This document shows, one piece after another, positions 1 through 12,500 of a stretch of DNA of 64,000 nt (its first letter is position 1; each line of letters begins with the position of its first letter). Both the position numbers and the translations under genes were made by a program. Source of the stretch: Phallusia mammillata (lineage: Eukaryota; Chordata; Ascidiacea; Phlebobranchia; Ascidiidae); NCBI GenBank assembly GCA_003260075.1, contig QLIY01000461.1:46585-110584 (forward strand). The letters are read 5' to 3'. Below the pieces are notes generated by a model that worked only from the letters and a program-made list of their open reading frames with translations, searched no databases and was not told where the DNA came from.

Positions 1-439
1 GGGTTATCAACAAAAACAAAGTGGGATGCACATCTACATAACTATATCTACCATCTGTGCAAATTTCAGCCAAATCCATCAAACATTTGATGGAAAAACG
101 AGTCGGACAAACTTTGGGGAGAAGAAAAAAAAACTTGAGTAAAATCAATATGTGTCCCCTTCAGGGAAGGGGACCCATAATAAGCAAACGAAATATCATT
201 TACATATTCCACTTAATGTGTCATTTTTTATTTAGTATGTTCCGGTTTAGTGCATTTGGGCTTCATGCAAGTGCAAAACTACATGTTTACACAATGAACG
301 CTAGTACAGTTTATCCTGTATGGTATTTTATGCAGCACAGGACGTTACTCTGGTGTTGCCAATCACAGCATTTTCAGCAGAGCATGTTTGGCAAATTCCG
401 GGAAATAAGTAGCAAAAGCTTTTTGACAGATGGTACAAA

Positions 440-1740
440 CCGCACTCTGCAACTAGAATAGTGGTTTTCCTATATTTTGCCAGTTTACATATACTACATA
501 TATTTAACGATGTATCACATATACCATTTACTATATTTATAATGGATGTATATTTGGCACCTACATTTCATTGGGTCCCTATCTTTTTCCTGGCACTTTG
601 CAACATAATTGTTTCTGCAAGCATAATCTAATGGGTCCCCACAAATATGCACATGCGATTTGGTAACAGTAAAATTAGGACACAATGATTGTTAACGTGG
701 AATATAATTATGGTTTTTAATCTGCACATAGCATTCCCTGGCGCCGTTAAGTTTCTACATACCAGCAATACGATTGCTTAGCTGGGCTTTTTATGTCCAA
801 AACCTGTTCTGAAACAGTTTTATTAACGCTTTCAGTTTGAGAAGTCATATTACACAGGTGTAACAAATTGTGCTGCGTTGTCCCTCTGCGTTTCGAAACA
901 CGAATAAGTTGACCTACATTAACGTTTACAGCGCAATATAACTAACATTGCAACATCTTAATTCCAACCAGTGAGAAAATGGTCAAGTGACAACTGCGTT
1001 CATGCGTGAAGCAGAGGCTTATCGTCAATCACTCCCATTGCGTCAGCTGTGCACTGAGCAAGCACAAATTTGACAAAAGACAGCATGTAAAAACATACTT
1101 GGGGTTTAAAATTTCAGCAGGTTAAGTCTTGTATTTCTGACCTCATTAACATGTGAACAAACAAACAAATATTTGGGGGTAAAGGGGTGAAAATGGATAT
1201 ATACAACTTCAAGTTACAAAATACTTAATACACTGCAATGTACCAATCAAAAAAGTATGAAACTCCAGAATCATCTGCTTTAGCAAGTATTGCCGTTTTA
1301 AAAATGTTACGTTTTGGGGGGCTGTGGGTGAACCGAGGGTTCAAACGGTGTCAAAATTCACATGGACCATCTTTAGACCAATATCTGTAATGTGTGTAAA
1401 TTTGAAAAAGTTTGAACCATTCTTTCTTGACCAAAACGTGGGAACAANTATGAAACTCCAGAATCATCTGCTTTAGCAAGTATTGCCGTTTTAAAAATGT
1501 TACGTTTTGGGGGGCTGTGGGTGAACCGAGGGTTCAAACGGTGTCAAAATTCACATGGACCATCTTTAGACCAATATATATCTATAATGTGTGTAAATTT
1601 GAAAAAGTTTGAATCATTCTTTCTTGACCAAAACGTGGGAACAAATCCGCTTTAGACGGAAAAATTAAGAAAAAAAATATAGACAAAAACAATATGTGTC
1701 CCCTTCAGGGAAGGGGTCCCATAACAAGCACTGCCACTTT
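440..1740. repeat. dispersed ~1.2 kb repeat, copy 1 (with internal ~200-bp tandem duplication)
   Basis: This stretch shares with 4630-5720 an AT-rich start (a TAGAANAGTGG.TTTNC-like segment), a middle with the words TTTCAGCA and CTTGTATTTCTG, and a conserved core TTACGTTTTGGGGG followed by GTGGGTGAACCG. It ends with a motif like TGTGTCCCCTTCAGGGAAGG followed by a GGGACCCATAA-like end. 1250-1447 is repeated at 1449-1647 around a single N at 1448. The same end motif appears alone at 150-182, so an older copy ends there. No coding capacity recognised. Probably a non-autonomous mobile element. Confidence 0.6.
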
Positions 1741-1865
1741 TGATTTTGACAATGTTTACAGCTAAATTGACAATGTTTACAGCTAAATGTTCTCGGCCTA
1801 TAGTTAAAATGTACACTTTTTTGTATGTATAAACCTATTACAGATGATCTACATGTGAAAAATAC

Positions 1866-4800
1866 CTGTGGTTGCAGCTATATGTAGAGCACACCTTCCC
1901 TTATCATCCCTTGTAGTTACAGAAACTTGTGACTTCAACCCGTGCCCATTGTTCCTAGTAAAGTCAAGTGATTGGAAAAAACAGGAAATCAGTTAAGCAC
2001 AGTTGCAAAGTTTCTCACCCCTGAGTAAGTTTTAGGCACTTTGCACATTCACACAATGGATGGCATTTGTCATGCTCATGAAGGTTTCTCAGTGATTCAG
2101 CTTGACGAAGAAATCTCTGAACACCAGACTTGTCGCCATCCCGTATTAACTGCAAAAACATGCAGGTGGAATTTAGTTCCATTTAATTTTTTCACTGGAC
2201 ACCATATGAATGACCCCACTAATGGTGTGTTTTGTTGAGTATGTATTGTGTTTTTTTGCCTAAAATGTTCATTTTAGTGTTGTAACTCCTATGGTTCTTA
2301 ATAATTTCATTGTGTAAACTTTAGTTTGTTGTAAAAACAACGTTCTTTATAATAGTATTTATGGAGCATATTATGATATTTTCAACCCTGATATTTTTAA
2401 CCCTAAAAGTTAAACAAAAGAAAAAAATGCGAATGCAACAAAGCTACAGCCAACATGGTAGGAGAACAGTTCTAACCAAGAAGTTAGCTACTGATTAATT
2501 GTGGCAAATATTTTTGCACAACATTTGGTAAACAAAGTGCAACTACTGTAAATATTTGTTACTCTGCTTATATTCGTCAAACTTTAAGCAATCAAAGTCA
2601 AAACTAAAAGCTACAGTACCATAAATAATCTCATTAATTGCTTTCCATCATCAGTAGAATTTTGTCTTTGCAAAACCTGCAAGCAATACAAAATGGTATA
2701 AATTTTGTAACTATATCAAGTTGTAGAACACATAAAAATGTATTACCTTGGCAGCGTCAATATTCACATTTCCTTGTCTAACATGTTCAATGGCTGCTTC
2801 AAGCGTTGCCAAATAAAAACTGCATAAAAATCAAGGATTCATTTTAATCAGCACTTTTTAACATTAATAAGCATGTAGGCCAGTAAAATTTAAAAACAAT
2901 TCTGATGATTTTTTAACATTTAACTTTCACATGATATAAAGCACAGAATGATAATACCCAGGACATATTCCAAAGCTAACAGAATTAAAAGACTTTATTG
3001 GTTTCAGCTGTGCTGTGTTTAGTACTGATATTTTTATGTCCTAAAAATCCTAACATTGCATTTACTTTAGGCACTAGTTAAAAAAGTTTTTCATGAAAAG
3101 ATTTCATGATAAGAGGCAAAATAGGTATATTTCTGATTGCTTATTTGATATGTACTACAAGTTATTTACAATCCCAGTTTATAGTTACTTAGCTTACCCT
3201 GATTTATCCTGAGCTGTCTTCTTAAATTGAAAGAACTTTAGATAAAAGAGATTAGCAAGCCAGTTTGCAATGTCACACTTGATGACAAGATAAACCAGAA
3301 TAGGCAAAAGGTCATCCGAGGACAAGACAGCCACTTCTACAGAGTATAAAAACACAATCCTAATCTAATACCAAGGTAATCCAGCCTAAATCAAATCCTT
3401 TAACAGCTTGGTTTGCTGTAATTTCAACACAGGTAATTTAATCGCATAGTGATTACCGTTAAATACATTTCCATGGAATTGTAATTACATCATATTAAAA
3501 CCCAGCTAAATGTATGAAATTAATGTAGTATTACTACTATCCAATGAAATTACCACACCACACCTAGACCTGAATATGTTTACTGATGGATATATTGGTA
3601 AATTGCTAGAGCAATGCCATAGTCTTTAAATGATAAAAAAGTTTGCAGCAAATTCAGTGCTATAAATATGCTTGTGTGATGTCCGGATATGCATTTAACT
3701 AACTACCAACTATTGACCGTAAAAAGAATGATGCATATTATGTGCAAACAAAAGAGTGTAAATAACGTACCTTGCTGAATGTGGTCTGCTGCTGATGAAC
3801 CTGTAAAGCATGAAATTATGCATTGATTTCCATGTGCAATAAATTTCAGTCTAAACAGGTAAGCAAAATTTGCAGTAATTCTTTTCATGCCACTTTTTTA
3901 CCATATGGTTAGTGCTATCAAGAGTAATACAAGAGTGATTATACTGAGCCATATCAGACTCTCTTACAGACAGCATGATCATTTATGAACACTGTTTATG
4001 ACAATAACTGAGAAAGGAAAATATTTTACATGTTACAGAATCAGTCAATGAATTTACATGAAATATATAGCCTAACTGGAATCTATAAATAGTTCTTACA
4101 AATTCACAGTCAGTATAAAACATATTAAGAGATGAATAAAAGTAATTAAAACACAACAAAGTGAACTAAAAAAACAAACTGGAGCAGATCATGAGGGAAA
4201 ATAGCTTAGACAGCCACTTAAAAATTGTTTGGTTATATATTTGGAAATATAGACATATATATGCCATGTAAAATCATTGACTGAGTTTGTTACTTGGAAA
4301 ATGTTTTCTATGCTCTTCTATGATACTCAACATGTGAAGCTTGCATGTCATACTTGCAAATGGTTTCTTCTGTGATAGAAACATGACAGCTTTCTGTATG
4401 CATGCCAGTTTCTCACTAGGAGTGTGGAAATGATTTAGAAGTGAGAGCTCTCTTCTTGCTCTAGGAACACCAATCCTAAAACATAACAAAAGGTTAAGGT
4501 GGAATCAATTAAGTGAACTATTTTTTTTACTTTGGTGTTCAGACTAGCATAGCAGTTGCCTACTAATTATTAATAAATAGTTGAAAAAATTGCATGCAAT
4601 TTCAAAAAAACTTTTTTTATGTGAGTATGCATAATCATTTTGGAAACTAGAAGAGTGGCTTTCTGATATACTTCCATTTTATATATTCTATATGATATTT
4701 ACCAATTTACTATACACATCATTTGATCTACACATATGATTGTTTTTGTAAACAAAAACNTTCGAAACCACCATGACAGCAGTTTCAAAGGTTTGTGGAA

Positions 4801-5720
4801 GAAGTAATAGGTGAATAATGGTTGAGAGTAGGCAGTAAACAACTTTCGATGCCTTTAAGAATATCTACCACGTGTAATTTTCGGAACATTTGAACGTTCA
4901 TTTGGTGGCTAAGTTTGTTAAAGCAGTTTTTAACGTGCAATATGCTGCCAGCAAAGGCCCTCAAGTCTCGTTATCTGGCGTTTTAATCGTAAACCACTGA
5001 ATGACTCCCTTGGGACTTCTGTCTGACTGACAGTGTACACAAACTATGGGCTGTAAAAGTCATTATTTGGCCGATTAAGGCAAATTTTTGAATACTAAAC
5101 GAGTAAACTACTGCAAACAATTGTTTGAAATTTCAGCACATTAGAGCTTGTATTTCTGGCCTAAAACCAAAAAAGATTATTTCGGGATTTAAGGGGTGAC
5201 GATTATTTCGGGGTTAAAGGGGTAAAAAATGGGTAAATCCAATAAAAAATTAGAAAAGTATTTAGAATACCTTACATTGCACCAACCAACAAAGCATGAA
5301 ACTCTTAGATCATGTACTTTAGTCAGTACAGCCGTTTTCAAAACTTTACGTTTTGGGGGCTTGTGGGTGAACCGCTGGGTCATTTGGGGTCAAACTTTAG
5401 GAGGATCAGGTTTTAAACAATAGCTAACATCTGTGTAAATTTGAATAAATTTAAAGCACTCTTTCTTGACCAAACGCGTTTGACAAACCAGCGTTAAACA
5501 GAAACGAATATTTTGGGGTTTAAGGGGTAAAAATGGGTAAATCCTGTTAAAAGTTAGAAAATTCTTTAGAAAACATCACATTGCACCAACCAACAGAGCA
5601 CATAACTCCTAGATGATGTACTTTATTCAGTACAGCCATTTTAAATTTTTTACGTTTTGGGGGTCTGCGGGTGAACCGCTGGGTCATTCGGAGTCAAACT
5701 TCAGGAGGATCAAATTTGGA

Positions 5721-5810
<90 letters not shown>

Positions 5811-8800
5811 TGTAAAATTGGGCTACTGAGTGTTTTTTTACTTGACAACCAGGTCCATATTCTTTTCAAATTGGTAGCTTTGTACCCCGGCCATAATCTG
5901 TTAACTTGCATAAGAAATGTGTGGTGTACAATTAATGGGGGGGGGGTGGACAAAAACAATACCCATAATAAACCTAAAAACAATAGTTTTGAGAAAATAT
6001 ACAAACCAAAACTGTTCTTGGATTTCCAGGTCAACACGTCCAATTGAAAGCAGATTCCTAGTGATTTTGTTGAAATGAAAGTCCTGAAATTCAAATGCAA
6101 TGACAAGAAGCACTGTGAATTTGTGACAATGTGTTTTGTACAAGAAAGTAACATTGTAAAATTGGGCTACTCAGTGTTTTTTTACTTCACAACCAGGTTC
6201 ATATTCTTTTCAAATTGGTAGCTTTGTACCCATGGCCATAATCTGTTAACTTGCATAAGAAATGTGTGGTGTACAATTAATTTCCGAAACCACTTTTTAA
6301 ATTTAGTGCTCGCTCCATGTTAAGAGGCTTCATGGCTTGCGCTGCTTTTGTGTGATGATGATAAAGCTTAATAAAGAATTATATTTTGATTACTGTTACC
6401 TGAAAAGAAAGAAGATCTCTCAATTTTCCCATTATTGAATCATGCACGTCATGTTGAACATAATTCTAAAAGCAATTTAGGTTTTTGGTTGCCCTTGTTT
6501 CACACATTTGTCCTTTAAACAGAAAAACAAGATTAAAACAAAGAAATGTTAGCTCTTACCTCAAGCGTTGTTTGAAACTCTTCATTTTGGGCAGGAACAT
6601 CACAAAACTTTTTCTGCAAAAACATTGCATGAGATTTACATCAATTTAATGTCAAAAACTCAGAAAAACTCCTACCAATTTAAAGTCCTTTCGCAATAGC
6701 TGATAGCAAGATGTTAACAGTTTCAACATTCCATCCTTAACAACAAGTATCAAGAGATGAAAACCTGGTTGATTAATTCCAAGTTGTGTCTGACTATTTT
6801 GACAAGATGTCCAAAAGATTGGATTTGTTCAAATTTTTTCAATTATTTTTACTGTTTGCCATTCAAATTTAACAATGCACAATTTGCCACAAGATTGAAA
6901 AATACATCACAATATTAGTTTTAAAAAACATGGCATCCATTCACTTACCGACATGGTGGACACTTCTTTTAGCATTGCCTTTTCATTTTTGGCCATTTGG
7001 GTGTAGGAATAAGGCCGTGTCATTTGGTCATTGTTAAACTGAGTAATTTTCTCATTGACTATATTCCGACATCTCGTTGCGTTGCTGGCTTTGCCCCAAA
7101 TAAACGTTCCATATTGGTCCCACAATGATTTAGGTGGCTGAAGCTCCATTGAGTCAGAATCATCACCAATGTCGCTATTTTCTGATTGGATAAAAATAGG
7201 ATATTAACACTCATGATAACAGAAAAGTGATTGTTAAAACATTTGGAATAAAATGCATTCGTTATGTAATTTGTCCATATAGGTGGAAGCAAATCAACCA
7301 GTTCTAAAAACTTATTTCTTCAAAAAATTAGGTTTGTGGGCCTCTAAATTAACGTAAAAAGTTCTTCTGATGCACACTACTTGATGAACTTTATTTTAGT
7401 TTATTCAACCTGTTCGTTCTACTTCAAAAAGAAGTAGTATATCAAGCTAAACAGCGAAGACAAATACATAACAAGTTTTCAGTAGTTACTCTTTCAAATT
7501 AGGTCTTATCAAAGCAGTGACATTGGTCAAATGAGCTAGTGTAGTCATATTATGGCACTCCAGTTTGATGAAAGTAACAGACTAAAAGCCCGTGCCTGAC
7601 CAAACCTTTTTAATGCCACAATTGTGCATAAGCAACATGTTTCCGGACTTGCAATGGCAAAGCCACTGCTTTAACTAATTAGTAAACAAATCTTGTTTTA
7701 GTGTTTGTTTGGGACTTGTCTGTAATGATTAGGACACTGCGTAAAAATAACAATGCTTAAACTGAAGTAATGGATTTAATTACTTTTCTGCAAGACAAGC
7801 TCAGATTCCAAGGGCTGTGAAATACATAGAACGACATAGCTCTCATCGTTTTGGTTGAAAAATGTCTCCTCAAAAAGAATTTCCGATGAGTGACAGCTCT
7901 CAATTTGCAGGTCCAGTGTTTCACTTCGACTGTCATATGACGGCTTTTGGGGGGGGGGGGACTCTCATCGTTTTGGTTGAAAAATGTCTCCTCAAATAGA
8001 ATTTCCGATGAGTGACAGCTTTCGATTTGCAGGTCCAGTGTTTCACTTCGACTGTCATATGACGGCTTTTGGAACATGTTACTAAAACCATTTCCACAGA
8101 GTATTTTTGACCCTTCAACAGAAACTTCCTAAAAACATTACAAATATTTTAGGTTTGTGGTTGCAAGACTTGTATACATCCTAAATCACAATTCTACACC
8201 CAAAGTGAACCAATATCCAAATGTGTTTTGTTTATAAAAAAACCTGTCTTATTGCAGTTTTTTTTTATTTAAAGTTTTTTACTAGGTGATAAAAACAATC
8301 ATTTATCAGGGTGAGGGGGGGGGGGATTCCAGCTTTCCATGTCCCGTTTCTGGGAATGCAAATCTGCGCAAGTCGAATATTAAGCAAAAAACTAATCCGT
8401 AAGGAAATTGTAAAATAATTACCATCCATCGTTCACTGGATGCCCTTGCGAATAAATCTTCATGTTTGGGGGGGGGGCATAAAAAAACCTGTCTTATTGC
8501 AGTTTTTTTTGATTTAAAGTTTTTTACTAGGTGATAAAAACAATCATTTATCAGGGTGAAGAATTTCCCAAACTGCAGTCTGTACCTTTCCATTAAATGT
8601 CATGTACTTGTTCTGAGCAACATTTCCTTCCTCTTTGTCACTAGAATAAACCACCACTGGTTTCAGAATATGCGACTCAAAATATTTTTGCGTAAATAGA
8701 TCGCCATCATCTATTCCAGCTTTCCATGTCCCGTTTCTGGGAATGCAAATCTGCGCAAGTTGAATATTAAGCAAAAAAACTAATCCGTAAGGAAATTGTA

Positions 8801-8912
8801 AAATAAGTACCATCCATCGTTCACTGGATGCCCTTGCGAATAAATCTTCATGTTTGCCACAGAGCGAAATATACCAATCGTTTGCTGTTAAGTCTTCGTC
8901 GTAACTTGCCAT
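1866..8912 (-). CDS. ANKRD27: ANKRD27/VARP homologue (VPS9-domain ankyrin-repeat protein), 3'-partial
   Basis: In vertebrates ANKRD27 is an endosomal Rab21 exchange factor and Rab32/38 and VAMP7 effector. Fifteen exons, each with GT/AG borders and matching phases: 8811-8912 (ATG at 8912), 8586-8750, 7784-8128 (contains an assembly duplication), 6949-7181, 6676-6735, 6560-6613, 6400-6465, 6007-6083, 4354-4475, 3771-3800 (30-nt microexon), 3198-3336, 2747-2819, 2620-2676, 2019-2149, 1866-1954. Diagnostic stretches: the start MASYDEDL, SEILFEETFF, the VPS9-region FNKITRNL, VPRARRELSLLN, SSDDLLPILVYLVIK and IEHVRQGN, then a CHPLCECAKC cysteine cluster and the first ankyrin repeat (DDKGRCALHIAA). 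This order matches the human protein. The later ankyrin repeats must lie left of position 1866; I see no further exon before the window edge. Head-to-head with CFAP74. Family identity is very secure; exact borders are by eye. Confidence 0.93.
3771..3800 (-). CDS. ANKRD27: 30-nt microexon of ANKRD27
   Basis: On the minus strand this piece is preceded by AG and followed by GTACG. It adds ten codons (SSAADHIQQ core) between the exon ending ...QKKPFA at 4354 and the exon starting EVAVLSSDDLL at 3336. It restores reading phase (phase 1 in, phase 1 out). It is divisible by three, so inclusion or skipping would both keep the frame. Inferred from splice sites and phase only. Confidence 0.6.
4630..5720. 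repeat. dispersed ~1.2 kb repeat, copy 2, ending in a G run
   Basis: Homologous to 440-1740. The core (GTTTTGGGGG...GTGGGTGAACCGCTGGGTCA) occurs twice, at about 5225-5420 and 5525-5720. The second copy is cut off by the 87-base G run at 5722. A single N lies at 4760. It is located in an intron of ANKRD27 (between exons 4354-4475 and 6007-6083). Confidence 0.6.
5722..5808. repeat. 87-base G homopolymer (probable assembly gap placeholder)
   Basis: Uninterrupted G on the plus strand in an ANKRD27 intron. The sequence to its right (5812-5936) is duplicated at 6157-6283. A second, 10-base G run at 5937-5946 precedes a displaced piece (5947-6154) that holds ANKRD27 exon 6007-6083. Confidence 0.85.
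7784..8128 (-). repeat. ANKRD27 exon 3 present as two tandem copies joined by a G run
   Basis: The copies are 7784-7948 and about 7961-8128, separated by 12 G (7949-7960). The 5' part of the exon (EVSVEGSKILCGNGF) is only in the right copy. The 3' end, with donor at 7783 (SYVVLCISQPLESELVLQK), is only in the left copy. The shared middle (RSETLDLQIESCHSSEILFEETFFNQNDES) is in both, with a few base differences. One real exon overlapped and then failed to merge is the simplest reading. Confidence 0.8.
8316..8586. repeat. displaced duplicate of ANKRD27 exon 1/2 junction
   Basis: 8326-8466 repeats 8716-8857 (exon 2 start, intron 1 and exon 1 end) with about 3-4 differences. It is bracketed by G runs at 8315-8325 and 8468-8477. 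The adjoining 8478-8563 repeats 8240-8315. The functional exons are the uninterrupted copies at 8586-8750 and 8811-8912. Same join signature as elsewhere in the window. Confidence 0.8.
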
Positions 8913-9559
8913 CTCTCATCGCAAATCTTACATTACAAATAGTAAAAATACAAGCGCAGATACGCTTTTACACGAAATCGATATTATAATACACCAGAAA
9001 CGAGAAACTTTTGACGTCGACTGACACAAAAACTCAAGTCTAAACAGAACTTGTTGCAAACATAAAATCACTCATGCGTAAAGATTGGCGAAAACAAAAA
9101 AAGAATTTTTTAATTTGATTTTTATTGAGAAATGCAATTTTGTTGTTTTTTAACCAAAACAATTTTTACAATCCTTAAAATTTACAAAACAATTAACATT
9201 GAAGAATGTTGATCATTTACTCTCAAAAATTACAATACAAAAGTATTTTTTTAAACTAGTTTTTACTCTCAAATTTTTAATTTGATTTTTATAGATGAGT
9301 GCAATTTGGTTGTATTTCGACAAAAACATTTTTTTTTATCATAATTAAAATTTACAAAATCACAAACACACACAAAATCTCAATATTTTGTCCTCAAAAA
9401 TGACAACACAAATATCTTAATAAAAAATTACCTTGTAACCTTGCTGCCATGGAAACGGGCAAGTCCCTTATTGTAGAGAGGTTTTAGTTTAAATTTATAA
9501 ACTTCGTCAGATTTTATTTAGAAAATCAGGTAAAAGCGAGGATTATAAAGCAAAAAAGC
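8913..9559. promoter_or_regulatory. divergent intergenic region between ANKRD27 and CFAP74
   Basis: The two start codons point away from each other, 647 bases apart, with no other gene between. The DNA is very AT-rich, with repeated TTTTTAATTTGATTTTTAT-type words at about 9107-9125 and 9278-9290. I see no defined motif that sets a start site. A shared bidirectional promoter is an inference from spacing. Confidence 0.5.
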
Positions 9560-12500
9560 ATGGATGACATGTTGGAACCTATTGGAATGCCCAGTAATCA
9601 ACAGTGGGAAAGTGATTCTGATGACGAAGAAGGCGATTATGGTTTGTTTATTTAATTTTCCTAATAGTGTAAAACTTAAATTGTTCTTCACATCTGCTTG
9701 TTGCTGTTGGAACAGACATTAACAAAACCTTTCAGGGAAAACTACTGCCATGTTTATGAAATAACTGTTACTATACACCAGGGGTCGGCAACCTTTTAGA
9801 CGACGCGTGCCAATTTACTTGTAATTTTCATGTGTTAATGACCTCGCAGCCAACGTTTTTTTCTAAATAATAGTGGTTCGTGCCGGCAGATATCAATAAT
9901 AAAGAGTGTTTTGTGCATGTAAGGCTGAATTTTGAGACAATGGCATGATAAAAACTATAAACAAGTAGTATAACAGGTTAAATTGTAACACGGGGGGGGG
10001 GTATTTTCATGTGTTAATGACCTCGCAGCCAACGTTTTTTCTAAATAATAGTGGTTCGTGCCGGCAGATATCAATAATAAACAGAGTGTTTTGTGCATGT
10101 AAGGCTGAATTTTGAGACAATGACATGATAAAAACTATAAACAAGTAGTATAACAGGTTAAATTGTAACACTGTATACAGATTTGTTCACAAGTTTAATG
10201 GTGAAAATAACGGCCCTAACAGACATAAAAACAACATGCTTTATATTTCAAACATTTGGGCAAATGCTCATGCCATCATCGGTGATATGAAGGCTACAAA
10301 GGGGGGGGGGATTTCAAACATTTGGGCAAATGCTCATGTCATCATCGGTGGTATGAAGGCTACAAAAAAGATCATTTTTATCCGACACTTGCTTCACACC
10401 TTTTTTATCATTCCTTCCCATGACTCAAGTGTATATAAATGGGTGTAACTGATGTGGCCTTCATATCACGGATGGTGGCCAGTGGTTGCCGACCCCTGCT
10501 GTACACCATTAACCAATATTTCAGATCACCAATACGATGACTTTGAAGATTTATTTAGCAATGAAACAGACTCTATTGGTTCCAGAGATCAGGATGACAA
10601 TCAAATTGGTTTGTAATGCAAACAGTTTCTTTGATTTAAAACTTATTTCTTATGGGCTGACCTTTTGTTTTAGGAATGTATTTGGAGACAGATCCAGCTC
10701 TTCAAAAAGAAGTGGCTCAACTGATAATGTTAAAACGGCATTTAGACTCACTGCAACAAAAATTGCATGGGGGGGGGGGTTTTAGCAGTTGCTTAAAGAT
10801 AAGAGAATACTGTGATTACATATATGCCTTGTGATGTTTATGTTGTCATTTGTTGGATTGACAAAAATAAGATACCAATCACTTTGAATTACTTTACCTT
10901 AATATAGTTTGCTTTTCTTGAACTTTAGCTTAAGCTTGTGACATAGCATAAATATCTTATTCAGGTTTCAAACAAATTTCAAGTTCAGATGATTTCCTTT
11001 TTATTGTAGGCCAAGGACAACATGGCGTCGTACCATCGACTTGTGTCAAAAAGAGATAAACTCCAAACTGAGATTGAGGGGGGGGGGGCCCAGCTCTTCA
11101 AAAAGAAGTAGCACAATTGATAATGTTAAAACGGCATTTAGACTCACTGCAACAAAAATTGCATGAAAAAGAATTTGGTGTTTTGAAAGCAAGGTAGGTT
11201 ACAGTTACACTTTATTACAAAAGTTAAAAAGAATTGATTTAAAACTAATTGATTGAATGGAACTGATCACCGCCAAATTCTTATTTTTTTATGAAGGGTC
11301 TGATAAAAAAATCCGTGATTATGAAAGCTTGAACTTAGGATCTTAATGCCTCTTGCTTAAAATAAAAATAATGAACTAATATAAAATGTGCTTTGCCAGG
11401 GAAGAATTGGATGCTTGTCGTGTAAGACTCCATGCATTAGAAGAAGAAGTCGAAAGTGTGGAAAAGAATATTACTCTTACCAAGGTCTTACATTGCTTAT
11501 AATTTTAGCAGCAACTTTGAGAGACTACTGTAATACTACAAGTTTTGTTTCATACTATTGTGAACTTATTATTCAAATAAGTATAGCAGCTGTAAAGTCT
11601 GATTGGGTTTAATTTGCCAATATGAGTTTTGATGGAAATCAATAGGACTTTAATTTACATGTTCCTCAAAATAATTTGCATTTCTTGAACCTGAGATCAA
11701 ATATTTGTAACATGGCATAAATGTTTTACTTTGATTTTAAATCAAATTTCAAGTTAAGATAAGACTTTACTTTATATTGTAGGCCAAGGACAACATGGCA
11801 TCATACCATCGACTTGTGTCAAAAAGAGATAAACTCCAAACTGAGATTGAGGCTGATCGCAAACTTGAAGTTGACATTCAAGCTCATTTACAAGAAGCAG
11901 AGTAAGATTGAAACCACTACAATCACCTAACTAATTAAAATAGTCAGATTCTAAACAAAAATAATGGTGTTATAACAGTGTTCATATAATAATGGAAAAG
12001 CTTCGGCACATTTAGGAAGTATCTACCTTTCACAAAGCCTCAAACTTACACAGTTTTTGTAGCAAAGAAAATATTCTTTTCTATTGTGTTGCTATCAGTT
12101 TTTTAACAAAAGAAATCTCGACTTAGGAACTAGAAGTATAACACCAATTCATTTTTATGTTATCAGGTTGTCTCATTCAAGAGTTGAAATTGAGCAAAGG
12201 CATTATGCCCATCTTGCTGAAAAAGTTATTGAAAAGGAGGATAAGGTGGCTCAGCATAAAGATAAAATGGCTCGATATCGGATGAACAAAGAACATCATA
12301 TTGCAAGGACTGCAGCTCTGAGGCACAACAAAGCAGTAAAGTAAGTTTTAAATTGTTCTTATTCAGTTGTTTTATTAATAACATTTGCCTAATGTTCCAC
12401 GCAGTGACCTTCAGAAAACGATTGAGGAAAAGCAGCAAAGACAACAACACATAATTGAATCAGCAATCGAAAATCATGAGAAGGCAAAGGTCTTTCTTAA

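Noticed and set aside
1250..1647. CRISPR-like direct repeats
   Set aside because: Two ~200-base tandem copies around an N are not a spaced short-repeat array, and the genome is eukaryotic.
2041..2238. Plus-strand 65-codon frame
   Set aside because: It is the antisense shadow of ANKRD27 exon 2019-2149 (CHPLCECAKC region).
5613..6154. Open frames rich in poly-Gly (plus) and poly-Pro (minus) across the G run
   Set aside because: They exist only because G and C homopolymers have no stop codons. No homology flanks them and the run is a probable gap placeholder. The same applies to frames at 18421-18724, 36884-37225 and 46024-46209.
6736..6764. Longer ANKRD27 exon 5 beginning at 6764 (FHLLILVVK...)
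   Set aside because: The longer form would need phase 1 input, while exon 4 ends in phase 0, and the phase-0 reading of the extension has a stop. The acceptor at 6735 fits.
8016..8118. Alternative minus frame across the ANKRD27 exon 3 copies
   Set aside because: It is out of phase with exons 2 and 4; the phase-consistent frame gives the conserved ILFEETFF motif.
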